Origin: Arcticibacter pallidicorallinus
GTDB lineage: Bacteria > Bacteroidota > Bacteroidia > Sphingobacteriales > Sphingobacteriaceae
DNA length: 64,000 nucleotides
NCBI RefSeq assembly: GCF_003002875.1
Contig: NZ_PVTH01000008.1
Coordinates: 86,971-150,970, forward strand
Direction of reading: 5' to 3'
In this document: positions 7,245-16,044 of the stretch, one piece after another
Position numbering within the stretch: position 1 is the first letter of the stretch
Layout of the letters: every line of letters begins with the position of its first letter
Program-made: the position numbers and the translations under genes
The notes under the pieces: generated by a model
The model's database searches: none
Told to the model about the DNA's origin: nothing
The model's input: the letters and a program-made list of their open reading frames with translations, nothing else

Positions 7245-9715
7245 ATCTCCTGCGTAAGCGACTCCAGCTGTTCCAACAGCTTGTGCACCCGCTGTTCCTG
7301 CGTCCTGTCAATTGGCTCACCCTGGTGCAAGAGCAGTTCTTCTGCGCGGAATGCGGCACCCAATGATCTCGCGCCAAGCTGAGACGTTCTTCCCGCCAGC
7401 CTGTGGAGAAGGAGCGTAAGCTCATCCCTGTTCTGCGCCTTCAGTGCTTCGGTTATGATACCCGCGTCCTTACGGTTATCCTCGCAAAAGCGCTCCAGAA
7501 TCTGCTTCAGCATTTCTTCATCACCGAATGCCATCTTTTCAATCATAGAGAGATCAATAACATCCTGAGGGGCTTGTTCTGTGGTGTCGACTTCCGCCGA
7601 CAACTGGCCTCTGAGCAATCCGGTGAGGTCAGTTTCTCTGAATGGTTTCATCAGAAGAGCATCAAATCCCTGCTCCAGTATGGAAGCGCGCTCTTCCGGA
7701 AGTGCCTGTGCCGTCAGAGCCACGATCCTGACATGATCAGACAATCTCTGCCTCATACGGCGGCATAGCTCCGTACCGTTCATTTCCGGCATACGGATAT
7801 CCATCATAATAAGAGACAGATCTTCCGCAATAGGCTCTTCCAAAAGTTGAGATGGCAAACTAAAAGCCTTATATCTAACATGATGCTTGTCCAGTAAGTT
7901 ACAACACAATTGCAGGATGAAAGGGTCATCATCAACCAGCCAAACAAGTCCTCTGAAATTCTCACTCTTCCCAATCTGCTGTTCTGTAAGCTTTTTGTTC
8001 TCTTTCGGAACAGTATAACGCAGATTCAATGTAAAGCTGGTACCCTCGCCCAGTACGCTCTTCACATCAATTGTTCCCCCCTGGCCTTCAACCAGCGTCT
8101 TCACGATACTCAAGCCCAAACCTGTTCCATTTTCATTAGTAGGGACATAGTTACCAGCCTGCTCAAATTCAGTAAAAATCCGTTTAATATCTTCTTCGGA
8201 GATGCCCATTCCGGTATCCGTCACTTCGATGGTAAGGTAGGCCTTTCTCTTCACAATCCGATTGGTCACTGTCAAAGTCACCTCCCCCTGGCTAGTAAAC
8301 TTCACGGCATTACCCACCACGTTTATTAAGATTTGCTTGAGACGGAAGGGATCTCCTATCAGTAAATCTGATCCGATGATACTATTATTCATCCGTATGT
8401 TCAAACCCTTACGCTCTGCCTGGGGCGTTATGATCGTCACCACTTCATCCATCACCTCGCTGATATTGAAAATACTCCGGTGAAATTTGAATTTTCCGGA
8501 TACTATCCTGCTGTAATCAAGCACCTCATTGACTATATGAAGCAAGTGAATGGCCGAATTGTATATCGCTTTAAGGTTCTTTTTGTCAACTTTTTCCTGA
8601 TCCTGAAGTTGCTCCGCATAGCCGATGATGGATTGCAGTGGCGTCCTGATCTCATGACTCATGCTCGACAAAAACCGCTGCTTCGCCTGACCATGGTATT
8701 CCGCTTCATCTCTGGCCAACTCCAGTTCCTGCCGATAGCGGTTACTTTTCCCTATATCGGTCAGGATCATGTAAGCAAAAACCGCTGTGATGAACAGAAA
8801 GATCAACATGATCATCTCTATACGGTTCGCACTGTGATTCACAACTTCCTGAGCCCTCAGATTACTCAGCTCGACCTGGCTGATTACGTCCTTCTCCACC
8901 TGTTGTAAAACATCCAGGATCTGATTGATCAGGATGTTTCCGGCATTAGCAAGCTCAATTTCCTGACTGATAAAGAGGTCACTCCTCTGGCGCTGCCGGA
9001 GAGCGAGCGTTTTTACCGCATTCTCCATTTCCTGAACAACGCTGTCCGTATTTACTCTGGCAAGCGTATCGATGGTAATGTTAATCTCTTCCTGAACAAC
9101 CGCCGCCGCAGTGTCCGCTTTTTTCTTGCCAAACAGACGGTTAAAGAAGCCTCGGTCCCTCTCCTCCTTCTGCGCAGGAATCGTTGTCGTAGAATGTGTC
9201 TGCTCCGTCTTCACAATGGTACTATCCATCTCCGAGGAACTGCGACTGATCAATCCTGTTAGCGAATTGATTTGTGAAGAAAAAGCCTTCCCATTTACCA
9301 GACCCTCCCTTACACGCAGATAAGTCGTAAAAAGACTGTCGCGTTTCTTCAACAGGTCCTTCATTTTATTGATCTGTTCAATCTGCAGCTTATCTCCGCT
9401 ATACAACCGCTTAAGCGTGTCCATTTTCGAGCGAAGAGAATCCGACTCTTTGAAAAATGACTTATATGATCCCGGATTTTGGAAACTCTGACTGCGCTGA
9501 AACTGGTCCAGCTTAGTAATATCCCGAAACAATTGATTGACAACAAGAAGCTTTTCATCCGGGGCAGAAACAGATTGTACCGTCGTCAGCATTTCCCTGA
9601 ACGCTACCTTACTAACCGTCCAGGCAAGAACCAGCGCCACGAAGCCCAGCAGGAAGGCAATGATCACCTTTCCCTTCAGCGATTTAGTAAAGGAACTTTG
9701 CCGTAGATAGCTCAT
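7232..9715 (-). CDS. Hybrid histidine kinase with receiver and C-terminal HPt domain
   Basis: This 827-residue kinase has a transmembrane helix at about 17-36, a roughly 260-residue extracytoplasmic region rich in predicted helix, a second transmembrane segment at 300-319, HisKA with His354 (MSHEIRTP), an ATPase domain (VVGNAVKFT, DTGMGI, GTGLGLS), one receiver with Asp639 (MMDIRMPEMNG) and a C-terminal HPt domain with His771 (LLHRLAGRTSQLGA). This His-Asp-His set allows an internal phosphorelay that needs only a final receiver protein, and the NtrC-type regulator directly converging at 7244 is the obvious candidate. The region from 165 to 205 is low-complexity and charged. It follows the exonuclease/GIY-YIG gene by 9 bases and may share its transcript. 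Confidence 0.93.
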   Translation of the reverse strand: MSYLRQSSFTKSLKGKVIIAFLLGFVALVLAWTVSKVAFREMLTTVQSVSAPDEKLLVVNQLFRDITKLDQFQRSQSFQNPGSYKSFFKESDSLRSKMDTLKRLYSGDKLQIEQINKMKDLLKKRDSLFTTYLRVREGLVNGKAFSSQINSLTGLISRSSSEMDSTIVKTEQTHSTTTIPAQKEERDRGFFNRLFGKKKADTAAAVVQEEINITIDTLARVNTDSVVQEMENAVKTLALRQRQRSDLFISQEIELANAGNILINQILDVLQQVEKDVISQVELSNLRAQEVVNHSANRIEMIMLIFLFITAVFAYMILTDIGKSNRYRQELELARDEAEYHGQAKQRFLSSMSHEIRTPLQSIIGYAEQLQDQEKVDKKNLKAIYNSAIHLLHIVNEVLDYSRIVSGKFKFHRSIFNISEVMDEVVTIITPQAERKGLNIRMNNSIIGSDLLIGDPFRLKQILINVVGNAVKFTSQGEVTLTVTNRIVKRKAYLTIEVTDTGMGISEEDIKRIFTEFEQAGNYVPTNENGTGLGLSIVKTLVEGQGGTIDVKSVLGEGTSFTLNLRYTVPKENKKLTEQQIGKSENFRGLVWLVDDDPFILQLCCNLLDKHHVRYKAFSLPSQLLEEPIAEDLSLIMMDIRMPEMNGTELCRRMRQRLSDHVRIVALTAQALPEERASILEQGFDALLMKPFRETDLTGLLRGQLSAEVDTTEQAPQDVIDLSMIEKMAFGDEEMLKQILERFCEDNRKDAGIITEALKAQNRDELTLLLHRLAGRTSQLGARSLGAAFRAEELLLHQGEPIDRTQEQRVHKLLEQLESLTQEIYSI

Positions 9716-9724
9716 GCGTTTATG

Positions 9725-11098
9725 TTAACTCCTGTTTACCCGCTCCGGATGTTTCGCAGCGTAGTCCATGATGATATTTCGAATATAATCATTAGAAGGA
9801 TACAGTTCCAAAAAAGGCGCGACTGCGTCCGCATCAGAAAGATCCATATCACTGGAAACGTAACCCATTCCATGAAGGTGCCCCGCGTTCATTCTGATGA
9901 CACCCTTTTCCCCATCAGTACGACCATTGTCAACCAGAAGGAAAGAAGGAAGCATGACTTTGATCTCGCTGATGGCCCCTTTAGCACGCAAATTGTAATC
10001 TGATGAAGGTTCAGCTCCACGGCAGGCTCCGCGACAAGCTGCATCCTCCGCAAGCTCCGGACATATTCCCTTACGGGATACAAAACACAGATGCGGACAA
10101 AGCTCAAACTGATGGATCAGCTTTTGCAATAAACTGTAACCTTCCGATACTCTATTAAAGCTGTACAAAGGCGCAGAATTTTTGCGTTTCTTATCAATAA
10201 CCAGGCGCAGGTATCCCAGCTGATCCTCATAAGCATAAAGACCGAAAGCAGGCTCATAACGCTTCATAGCCCGGTTATTAGCAGGCCAGAGACGCTTAAT
10301 TTCCGAAGCTTCCAGAATCAGCGCCATCAGCTCCGTACCACAGGCGCGGTAGCTCACCGAGAAAATATTTCTAAGAAACTCCTGTCTTTGCCTGCCAAAT
10401 TTATTCCCGGTAAAATGCGACCAGACTCGCTTCTTCAGATTCACTGCCTTTCCCACATAAATTACGGTTCCTTTACTGTCTTTGAAATAATAAACTCCCG
10501 GCGTCTTAGGCAAAGAATCAATATCGGCTTTACGTAAATTTGGAGGCAGCTGCTGTTCACTGGTCCGCCCGTTCAGAAAACCAGCGACATGTCCTTCCTG
10601 ATCATTCATCAGCAACATCCGGAATAACTCAGCGGTCGCTTCCGCATCGCCAGACGCTCTATGCCGGTCCGTCGCAGCAATCTGAAGGCTATGACAAAGT
10701 TTACCAAGACTGTAGGACGGCATTCCCGGAAAAATTTTCCTTCCAAGGCGGATCGTACAGAGCTTTTTGCACTGGAGATCATACCCGGCACGGGATAGAT
10801 GGTATTTTATAAAAGAATAATCGAAATTGACGTTATGCGCAACGAAGATATTAGCGCTGAGGATTTCATAAACTTCTGGCGCGATCACATGAAAAGGCGG
10901 AGCTTCCTGCACCATTTCATTGCTTATTCCCGTCAGCGTCTGAATAAAGTAGGGTATTGGAACCCCTGGATTCACAAGAGAATGAAACCTTTTAAATATT
11001 GTATGGCCATCATACACGACAATGGCTATGTCTGTAATGCCATTTGCTGAAGCATGCCCCCCCGTCGTCTCAATATCCACAATCGCGTACATGCACAA
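9725..11098 (-). CDS. DEDDh exonuclease fused to a GIY-YIG (UvrC N-domain-like) nuclease
   Basis: The 457-residue protein combines two nucleases. Residues 1-170 are a DnaQ-like 3'-5' exonuclease with the DEDDh motifs: DIETTG (Asp8, Glu10), HNVNFDYSF, and HRASGDAEA. Residues about 200-290 are a GIY-YIG domain like that of UvrC and Cho (GVYYFKDSKGTVIYVGKAVNLKKRV). The rest carries conserved cysteines (CPHLCF, CPEL, CRGACRG) but there is no UvrC RNase H-like domain or HhH. Cho makes a single 3' incision in nucleotide-excision repair, so the fusion would incise and then trim. The same DnaQ-Cho order is known in other phyla. A start at the third residue (11092) is equally possible. Confidence 0.88.
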   Translation of the reverse strand: MCMYAIVDIETTGGHASANGITDIAIVVYDGHTIFKRFHSLVNPGVPIPYFIQTLTGISNEMVQEAPPFHVIAPEVYEILSANIFVAHNVNFDYSFIKYHLSRAGYDLQCKKLCTIRLGRKIFPGMPSYSLGKLCHSLQIAATDRHRASGDAEATAELFRMLLMNDQEGHVAGFLNGRTSEQQLPPNLRKADIDSLPKTPGVYYFKDSKGTVIYVGKAVNLKKRVWSHFTGNKFGRQRQEFLRNIFSVSYRACGTELMALILEASEIKRLWPANNRAMKRYEPAFGLYAYEDQLGYLRLVIDKKRKNSAPLYSFNRVSEGYSLLQKLIHQFELCPHLCFVSRKGICPELAEDAACRGACRGAEPSSDYNLRAKGAISEIKVMLPSFLLVDNGRTDGEKGVIRMNAGHLHGMGYVSSDMDLSDADAVAPFLELYPSNDYIRNIIMDYAAKHPERVNRS

Positions 11099-11143
11099 AA
11101 ATACTAAATACTAACATATTTAGTGAATGGCAAATCATCAATT

Positions 11144-11172
11144 AACAGTTTATGCAAGGCGCATAAACTGTT
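11144..11172. terminator. Perfect hairpin between the RRM gene and the exonuclease gene
   Basis: Arms 11144-11155 and 11161-11172 form a perfect 12-bp stem (AACAGTTTATGC) with a five-base loop. It lies 12 bases beyond the RRM stop. The flank on the minus strand is not T-rich, so it may be an mRNA 3'-end stabiliser rather than an intrinsic terminator. Confidence 0.6.
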
Positions 11173-11184
11173 AAAAAAATATTT

Positions 11185-11526
11185 TTAGTAGGATCCGGCG
11201 TCGCGTCCACCTTTCTGGTAGCCACCTTTGCTGAATGAACCGCCACGGTCTCCGCCAAAGCCACCAGGTCTGCGTCCACCATTTGGTTTCTCTTCAGCCT
11301 GTGTCACTGCGATCGCTCGTCCAAAGATTTCCAATCCATTTAAATCTTCAATGGCTTTTTTCGCCTGCTCATCATCGGGCATTTCAACAAATCCAAAGCC
11401 TTTCTTTCTTCCTGTCTCTTTGTCCAGAACAAGTTTTACTGAAGATACTTCGCCGTATTCTTCAAAAGTCTCCCTGATATCGTTTTCTTCCAATTTAAAG
11501 GGCAGACTAGCAACAAAAATTTTCAT
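11185..11526 (-). CDS. Small RRM RNA-binding protein with Gly-rich tail
   Basis: A 113-residue protein with one RNA-recognition motif at residues 1-80: RNP2 is KIFVAS near the N-terminus and RNP1 is KGFGFVEM near residue 43. The tail from about residue 80 is Gly/Arg/Lys-rich (GGRRPGGFGGDRGG). This build is typical of the small RRM proteins of cyanobacteria and Bacteroidota, several of which are cold-induced RNA chaperones; the exact target here is unknown. Its upstream region (11527-11738) is AT-rich and gene-free, long enough for a structured 5' leader, but no clear motif was identified there. Confidence 0.92.
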   Translation of the reverse strand: MKIFVASLPFKLEENDIRETFEEYGEVSSVKLVLDKETGRKKGFGFVEMPDDEQAKKAIEDLNGLEIFGRAIAVTQAEEKPNGGRRPGGFGGDRGGSFSKGGYQKGGRDAGSY

Positions 11527-11738
11527 CGTAATTAAGTATTTGAGTTAACCGGTATAGGTAAATAGTTATTTAAAGCTGGAGGTATTTTTGATAATTTATT
11601 GTTCTTCAGATATGTTTAAATTCTGTTACAATATAGGAAGAATTTCAGTGAAAAGAATTTTTTTTTAAAAACACAAAAAAATGCGATAATTAGTGACAAT
11701 ATGCACAATAGCAATCCCTTACGCTAGTCAAAATTTCG

Positions 11739-12443
11739 CTAAAAGTTCGGTTTGAGAACATATTTTTCATAGAATCTGACGATGTGTTCTGCTGCTTCTT
11801 CTGCGGTATCCACCAGTCGGTACAGATTTAAGTCATCTGCGCTGATATTTTTTTCTTCCAGCATTTGATTCTTGACCCAGTCCATCAAGGGTTCCCAATA
11901 ATCTTTCCCAACCAGAACGATAGGAAAGCGTGCTATCTTGCCGGTCTGGATCAGTGTTATAGCCTCAAACAGTTCGTCCATTGTTCCAAACCCACCGGGC
12001 AAAACGATATATCCCTGAGAGTATTTCATAAACATGACCTTACGCACGAAGAAATAATCAAATTCCAGAAGCTTATCCCGGTCTATGTATTTATTATGAA
12101 ATTGCTCAAACGGAAGTTCTATATTCAAACCCACAGACTTACCACCAGCCTCATAGGCACCCTTATTAGCTGCTTCCATGATACCAGGCCCTCCGCCCGA
12201 GATAACACCGTATCCGCTCTCGGTTAGCAGGCGGGCAGTGTCTTCTGCCAGCTTATAGTATTTGCTTCCCTGTGGCGTCCTGGCCGATCCAAAGATAGAT
12301 ACACAGGGCCCAATTTTAGCCAGCTTCTCGAAGCCGTCTACAAACTCTGCCATTATCTTAAATATCTGCCAGGAGTCTGTAACCTTTATTTCCTGCCAGT
12401 TCTTATTTTCAAAAGCGTTCCTTATTTTGTCGTCTCCAATCAT
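11739..12443 (-). CDS. LOG-family (TIGR00730) nucleoside-monophosphate phosphoribohydrolase
   Basis: The 234-residue protein has the LOG/lysine-decarboxylase-like Rossmann fold with the family signatures GGGPGIMEAANKGA near residue 80 and PGGFGTMDELFE near residue 150. Relatives hydrolyse nucleoside 5'-monophosphates to a base and ribose-5-phosphate, including cytokinin precursors; in non-plant bacteria the physiological substrate is usually unclear. It is divergent from recR, separated by 72 bases. The minus-strand upstream sequence contains TATATTTA, one mismatch from TAnnTTTG. Confidence 0.88.
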   Translation of the reverse strand: MIGDDKIRNAFENKNWQEIKVTDSWQIFKIMAEFVDGFEKLAKIGPCVSIFGSARTPQGSKYYKLAEDTARLLTESGYGVISGGGPGIMEAANKGAYEAGGKSVGLNIELPFEQFHNKYIDRDKLLEFDYFFVRKVMFMKYSQGYIVLPGGFGTMDELFEAITLIQTGKIARFPIVLVGKDYWEPLMDWVKNQMLEEKNISADDLNLYRLVDTAEEAAEHIVRFYEKYVLKPNF

Positions 12444-12515
12444 CTTCTTAGTACATATTAAAACCTAAATATACACGCATTCTTAATATTTCAACTCCAT
12501 CCGTAACTTAGCAAC

Positions 12516-13121
12516 ATGAATTTCTCATCACGTCTGCTCGAAAATGCGGTTAACGAATTTTCAAAGCTTCCCGGCATAGGTCAAAAAACTGCGCTCAGGC
12601 TCGTTCTTCATTTGCTCAACCAACAAGCAGACGACGTGAATCGTTTTAGTGAATCGATCCTAAAGCTGAAAAAAGAAATACAGTATTGTAAAATATGTGG
12701 TAACATCTCAGATGCCGATACTTGTTCAGTATGTCAGGCGCCGAAGCGCGACAAGTCGCTGATCTGTCTCGTCGAGGATACCCGCGATGTCATGGCCATT
12801 GAAAACACGAATCAATATAATGGTGTGTACCACGTGCTGGGCGGATTAATATCCCCCATGGATGGCATAGGCCCTTCGCAGCTAAACATCGGGGCACTGG
12901 TTGACCGGGTACGGGAAGGTACGGTTCAGGAAGTGATCCTGGCGCTTAGTGCCACTATGGAAGGCGACACCACCATTTTTTATATTTACAAAAAGTTAAA
13001 GGACTTCCCTATCAAAGTAAGTACCATTGCCCGCGGAATAGCCTTCGGTGGAGAAATTGAGTACGCAGATGAAATTACGCTTGCACGATCCATCGCTACC
13101 CGGGTACCTTACGGAGTTTAA
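12516..13121 (+). CDS. recR: Recombination mediator RecR
   Basis: RecR, 201 residues, normal length. The N-terminal helix-hairpin-helix ([13 protein letters not shown]), the zinc-binding cysteines ([17 protein letters not shown]), the Toprim domain ([14 protein letters not shown]) and the C-terminal [14 protein letters not shown] segment are all present. With RecF and RecO it loads RecA at single-stranded gaps. The SDR gene follows closely. Confidence 0.97.
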   Translation: MNFSSRLLENAVNEFSKLPGIGQKTALRLVLHLLNQQADDVNRFSESILKLKKEIQYCKICGNISDADTCSVCQAPKRDKSLICLVEDTRDVMAIENTNQYNGVYHVLGGLISPMDGIGPSQLNIGALVDRVREGTVQEVILALSATMEGDTTIFYIYKKLKDFPIKVSTIARGIAFGGEIEYADEITLARSIATRVPYGV

Positions 13122-13146
13122 TAATCATCCATTAAAGCAGAACACC

Positions 13147-13962
13147 TTGAACCTGAAAAATAAAACGGTTATTATCACAGGCGCCTCTTCCGGCATCGGC
13201 AAATCCTGTGCAGAAGAATTCGCGCGACAGGGCGCTAACCTCGTACTGGGAGCCCGCAAGTATGTCGACCTTTGCAAAATCGCTAGCGAAATAGAACAAC
13301 AATACGGCGTTAAAGCTGTCGCCGTCCAATGCGACGTATCGATTGAAGCTGACTGCAAACACCTCAGCGACCAGGCTTTGCTCACCTTCGGACGCATCGA
13401 CATCCTGATCAATAATGCCGGAATAAGCATGCGGGCACTTTTCAAGGATCTCGACCTGGTCGTCATTCGTAATCTAATGGACGTTAATTTCTGGGGGACC
13501 GTCTACTGCACGAAATATGCATTGCCCGAACTGCTGAAATCGAAAGGCTCTGTTGTAGGTATCTCGTCCATTGCAGGATACCGCGGACTACCCGGCCGCA
13601 CCGGATATTCAGCCTCCAAGTTCGCCATGAATGGATTCCTGGAGGCTCTGAGAGTAGAGAACCTGAAAACCGGACTACACGTTATGATCGCAGCTCCAGG
13701 CTTCACGGCATCCAATATCCGCAACACTGCACTGTCTAAAGACGGCGAGCAGCATGGCGAAACCAGTATGGATGAAGGAAAAATGATGAGTGCAGAAGAA
13801 GTAGCCAGAACGATCGTCGATGGCGTAATTAAACGTAAACGGACACTAATCATGACGGGCCAGGGCAAACTTGCCGTCCTAATGAATAAGCTCATACCCG
13901 CTTGGGTTGATAAAAAGGTGTACGAGCTTTTCACCAAAGAGAAGAACGCCCTGATCAAATAA
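13147..13962 (+). CDS. Short-chain dehydrogenase/reductase (SDR)
   Basis: A classical SDR of about 271 residues. It has the dinucleotide motif TGASSGIG, the NNAG motif, the catalytic Ser in GISSIAG and the YSASK active-site Tyr/Lys pair, so it should be an NAD(P)-dependent oxidoreductase; the substrate cannot be inferred. I place the start at TTG 13147 because the reading MNLKNKTVIITG is where family homology normally begins. An in-frame ATG at 13048 would overlap recR by 74 bases and add 33 unrelated residues. The gene ends at a large hairpin shared with the convergent gene. Confidence 0.82.
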   Translation: MNLKNKTVIITGASSGIGKSCAEEFARQGANLVLGARKYVDLCKIASEIEQQYGVKAVAVQCDVSIEADCKHLSDQALLTFGRIDILINNAGISMRALFKDLDLVVIRNLMDVNFWGTVYCTKYALPELLKSKGSVVGISSIAGYRGLPGRTGYSASKFAMNGFLEALRVENLKTGLHVMIAAPGFTASNIRNTALSKDGEQHGETSMDEGKMMSAEEVARTIVDGVIKRKRTLIMTGQGKLAVLMNKLIPAWVDKKVYELFTKEKNALIK

Positions 13963-13964
13963 AA

Positions 13965-14020
13965 CTTAAGGGTTATCGTACTGATCTGTCGAATCCAGAT
14001 CAGATACTATAACCCTTAAG
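13965..14020. terminator. Large two-part hairpin between SDR gene and convergent hypothetical gene
   Basis: Outer arms 13965-13976 and 14009-14020 (12 bp, CTTAAGGGTTAT) and inner arms 13981-13988 and 13996-14003 (8 bp, CTGATCTG) form one long interrupted stem. The right side overlaps the stop and last codons of the minus-strand gene ending at 14000, so the structure is probably a shared bidirectional terminator. Confidence 0.7.
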
Positions 14021-14344
14021 CTCCTCTTTATCGTAACCCCCTGTACAGTCCATACAAGCGTCGGCATAAGCGTTATACTCATCATAAGCTGCTCCGGGTT
14101 GACCGAACAACGTAATGATACGGTCGATCCTGATCCGAACACCGCTATCAAGAAAAAGATATAACCCTTCCCCCGGAAGATCCTTCATATCTACGATCGT
14201 ACCCTGCCGTTCACAAAGTCCCTGCCGACAGAAATAGATGATCTTTCCAGTCCTGCCGTCGTTAATTCGTTCCTCAACTATCTCCCGGTATTCCCATGGA
14301 ACCGGTAAATAGTCAGGTGCCAATGATTCTTGTTTGATATTCAT
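14000..14344 (-). CDS. Conserved-looking hypothetical protein, about 114 residues
   Basis: I do not recognise this protein. From the ATG at 14344 it is small, acidic and soluble, with no signal peptide or membrane segment. The middle (FCRQGLCERQGTIVDM, then LYLFLDSGVRIRIDRIITLFG) reads like a compact beta-rich fold. The C-terminus has ACMDCTGGYDKEE; together with the CRQGLC pair this gives four cysteines that could bind metal, but spacing does not match a known zinc ribbon. An upstream ATG at 14398 adds 18 charged residues and is less likely. Its last codons are part of the shared hairpin at 13965-14020. Confidence 0.6.
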   Translation of the reverse strand: MNIKQESLAPDYLPVPWEYREIVEERINDGRTGKIIYFCRQGLCERQGTIVDMKDLPGEGLYLFLDSGVRIRIDRIITLFGQPGAAYDEYNAYADACMDCTGGYDKEELKGYSI

Positions 14345-14463
14345 GACATGCCTTTCAGTTAGTTGATCTCGCTCCTGTCTTTGAAGCTCCTGACTCAAAG
14401 TTACAAAAAGAAATCTTACAACCTATCAGCGTTTTGAGCGTCAAACTTCTCAAATGAAGCTCA

Positions 14464-16023
14464 CTAAATCAGCTTCGCAGTCGTCTTCTTAAGATCGCGG
14501 CTTCTCCCAATTTCCTTTCCGTCAGCATAGATTCTCAATCCCTTGCCTTTCCCATATTTGGTTCCGGTCTTGTCCCATAATATAGTCAGGATCTTACCAT
14601 GATATGATACCTTATCCAGACAGAACCAATCCCATTGACCGGCAGGAATTAGCGGACTAATCTCCACAACATTATCAGCCCTTGGTTTCAGGCCAACCAG
14701 GTCATTGATCACCAGATCAGCAAATCCCGAGTGATTGTAAAATTCGCTGCGAGGATCATCGCCTTTTAACCATTCCCCTGTCTTCTCATCCTGATACTCG
14801 CCCAGATAGATCTTTCCGCCCAGAGATGGAAACTTATGAGACATAGCATATTTGCGAAACTGATCATAAAACACTTGCTTAGTCATCCTACCATGATGCT
14901 TATAGTTGTTCAGCAAATTGGATAGACCCTTCAACGTTTGAGTTGTGGCATAAGGCCATATCGCTCCGTCCCACTCGCAGCTACTACCGGTTCCATGAGT
15001 ACGGAAAAGCGGGTGGCGTCTTTCAGCAGTCGTAAGTCCCCATGGAGCATCAAATCCGGCGGTATCAATCAGCTGATTCCACTGCTCAGCATATTTCGCT
15101 TCATCGCGTGGCAAGTTAAAATACCATGGAATAAAGCCGATCGCTTCCCGCGCATCACAGAAACCTCCCTTTTCGTACTGAACCTTAAAGAACTTGGCAT
15201 CATCGTCCCATAGCTGTTCGTGCACAAGTTTCTCCAATTCCGTAGCTTTCTTATTGTAGATTTTTTTCAAAGTATCGTTCTTTGCTATAGCCGACATAGC
15301 AACCAGCGCCTTTGCATTCCCATACATATAGCTATTGATGGTAGGTCTTATATTCTTCACCTTGCGTCCACCACTAATCGACTCCTCCATAGCATCCCTC
15401 ACGTCATATTGCCAGAACATTTGATTGGGCAGTTGCTTCGCTTGCTCCCAGCGGATATAGTCCTTGTGAAGATCAGGCAGGAGTTTCTGAATAAATGACT
15501 TATCCTGATTAACGAGGTAGCGATTGTAGACAGCATCATCTATCCAGCTACTGAAAGCATGAAACCGCGATTTAGTATGCACCGGATCTACATAAAACCA
15601 AAACGATATATAATCCTCCATATAGGCGGGATTTAGCAACCAGCGCCCCTCGTTGATATGATGGCCTAGTCCGCTGCTTATAGTATTATGCTTTCCGGCG
15701 TGGTTGGCGGGTGTAATAAACTCCGTAAACACATAACCGTCCTCCGTTTTCTTCAGGTGCTTCCGGTAAGCCCACCAACGGAAATAATACACCTTTTGAA
15801 TGGCCGAATCCGGACAATCAAACAAAGGAATATTGCGGGACAACCATTCAAAAGACTCCGCATTAGGAACAAAGTTCTTAACACCTTCCTTATCCTCGGC
15901 GTTAAAGCTCTTAACATATTTGTTTAGCTTTTCCGTGTTAAGCACATAACTCTTTTGAGCAAATAAACGCTGAACAAAACACGAACAGAAAACAACAATG
16001 GCAACTGATATTTTTAAATTCAT
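14464..16023 (-). CDS. Secreted MGH1-like / trehalase-type (alpha/alpha)6 glycoside hydrolase
   Basis: About 519 residues from the ATG at 16023, which gives a clean signal peptide ending in LFAQ (an earlier in-frame ATG lies at 16044). The body reads like the MGH1-like (alpha/alpha)6-barrel clan related to GH37/GH63/GH78: YYFRWWAYRKH near the start, QMFWQYDVRDAMEESISGG in the middle, ETGEWLKGDDPRSEFYNHS near the end, with many Trp/Tyr/Asp residues suited to sugar binding. The aromatic-rich GSSCEWDGAIWPYATTQ is typical of this clan. Substrate is unknown. It directly follows the FGE-like/BNR/MORN gene with about 20 bases between the stop and this start, so both form one operon under the LacI-type operator at 18580. 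Confidence 0.78.
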   Translation of the reverse strand: MNLKISVAIVVFCSCFVQRLFAQKSYVLNTEKLNKYVKSFNAEDKEGVKNFVPNAESFEWLSRNIPLFDCPDSAIQKVYYFRWWAYRKHLKKTEDGYVFTEFITPANHAGKHNTISSGLGHHINEGRWLLNPAYMEDYISFWFYVDPVHTKSRFHAFSSWIDDAVYNRYLVNQDKSFIQKLLPDLHKDYIRWEQAKQLPNQMFWQYDVRDAMEESISGGRKVKNIRPTINSYMYGNAKALVAMSAIAKNDTLKKIYNKKATELEKLVHEQLWDDDAKFFKVQYEKGGFCDAREAIGFIPWYFNLPRDEAKYAEQWNQLIDTAGFDAPWGLTTAERRHPLFRTHGTGSSCEWDGAIWPYATTQTLKGLSNLLNNYKHHGRMTKQVFYDQFRKYAMSHKFPSLGGKIYLGEYQDEKTGEWLKGDDPRSEFYNHSGFADLVINDLVGLKPRADNVVEISPLIPAGQWDWFCLDKVSYHGKILTILWDKTGTKYGKGKGLRIYADGKEIGRSRDLKKTTAKLI

Positions 16024-16044
16024 TCTATAACTTTTATATTTCAC

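Noticed and set aside
13048..13146. ATG at 13048 as the start of the SDR
   Set aside because: It overlaps recR by 74 bases and the extra residues do not resemble SDR N-termini.
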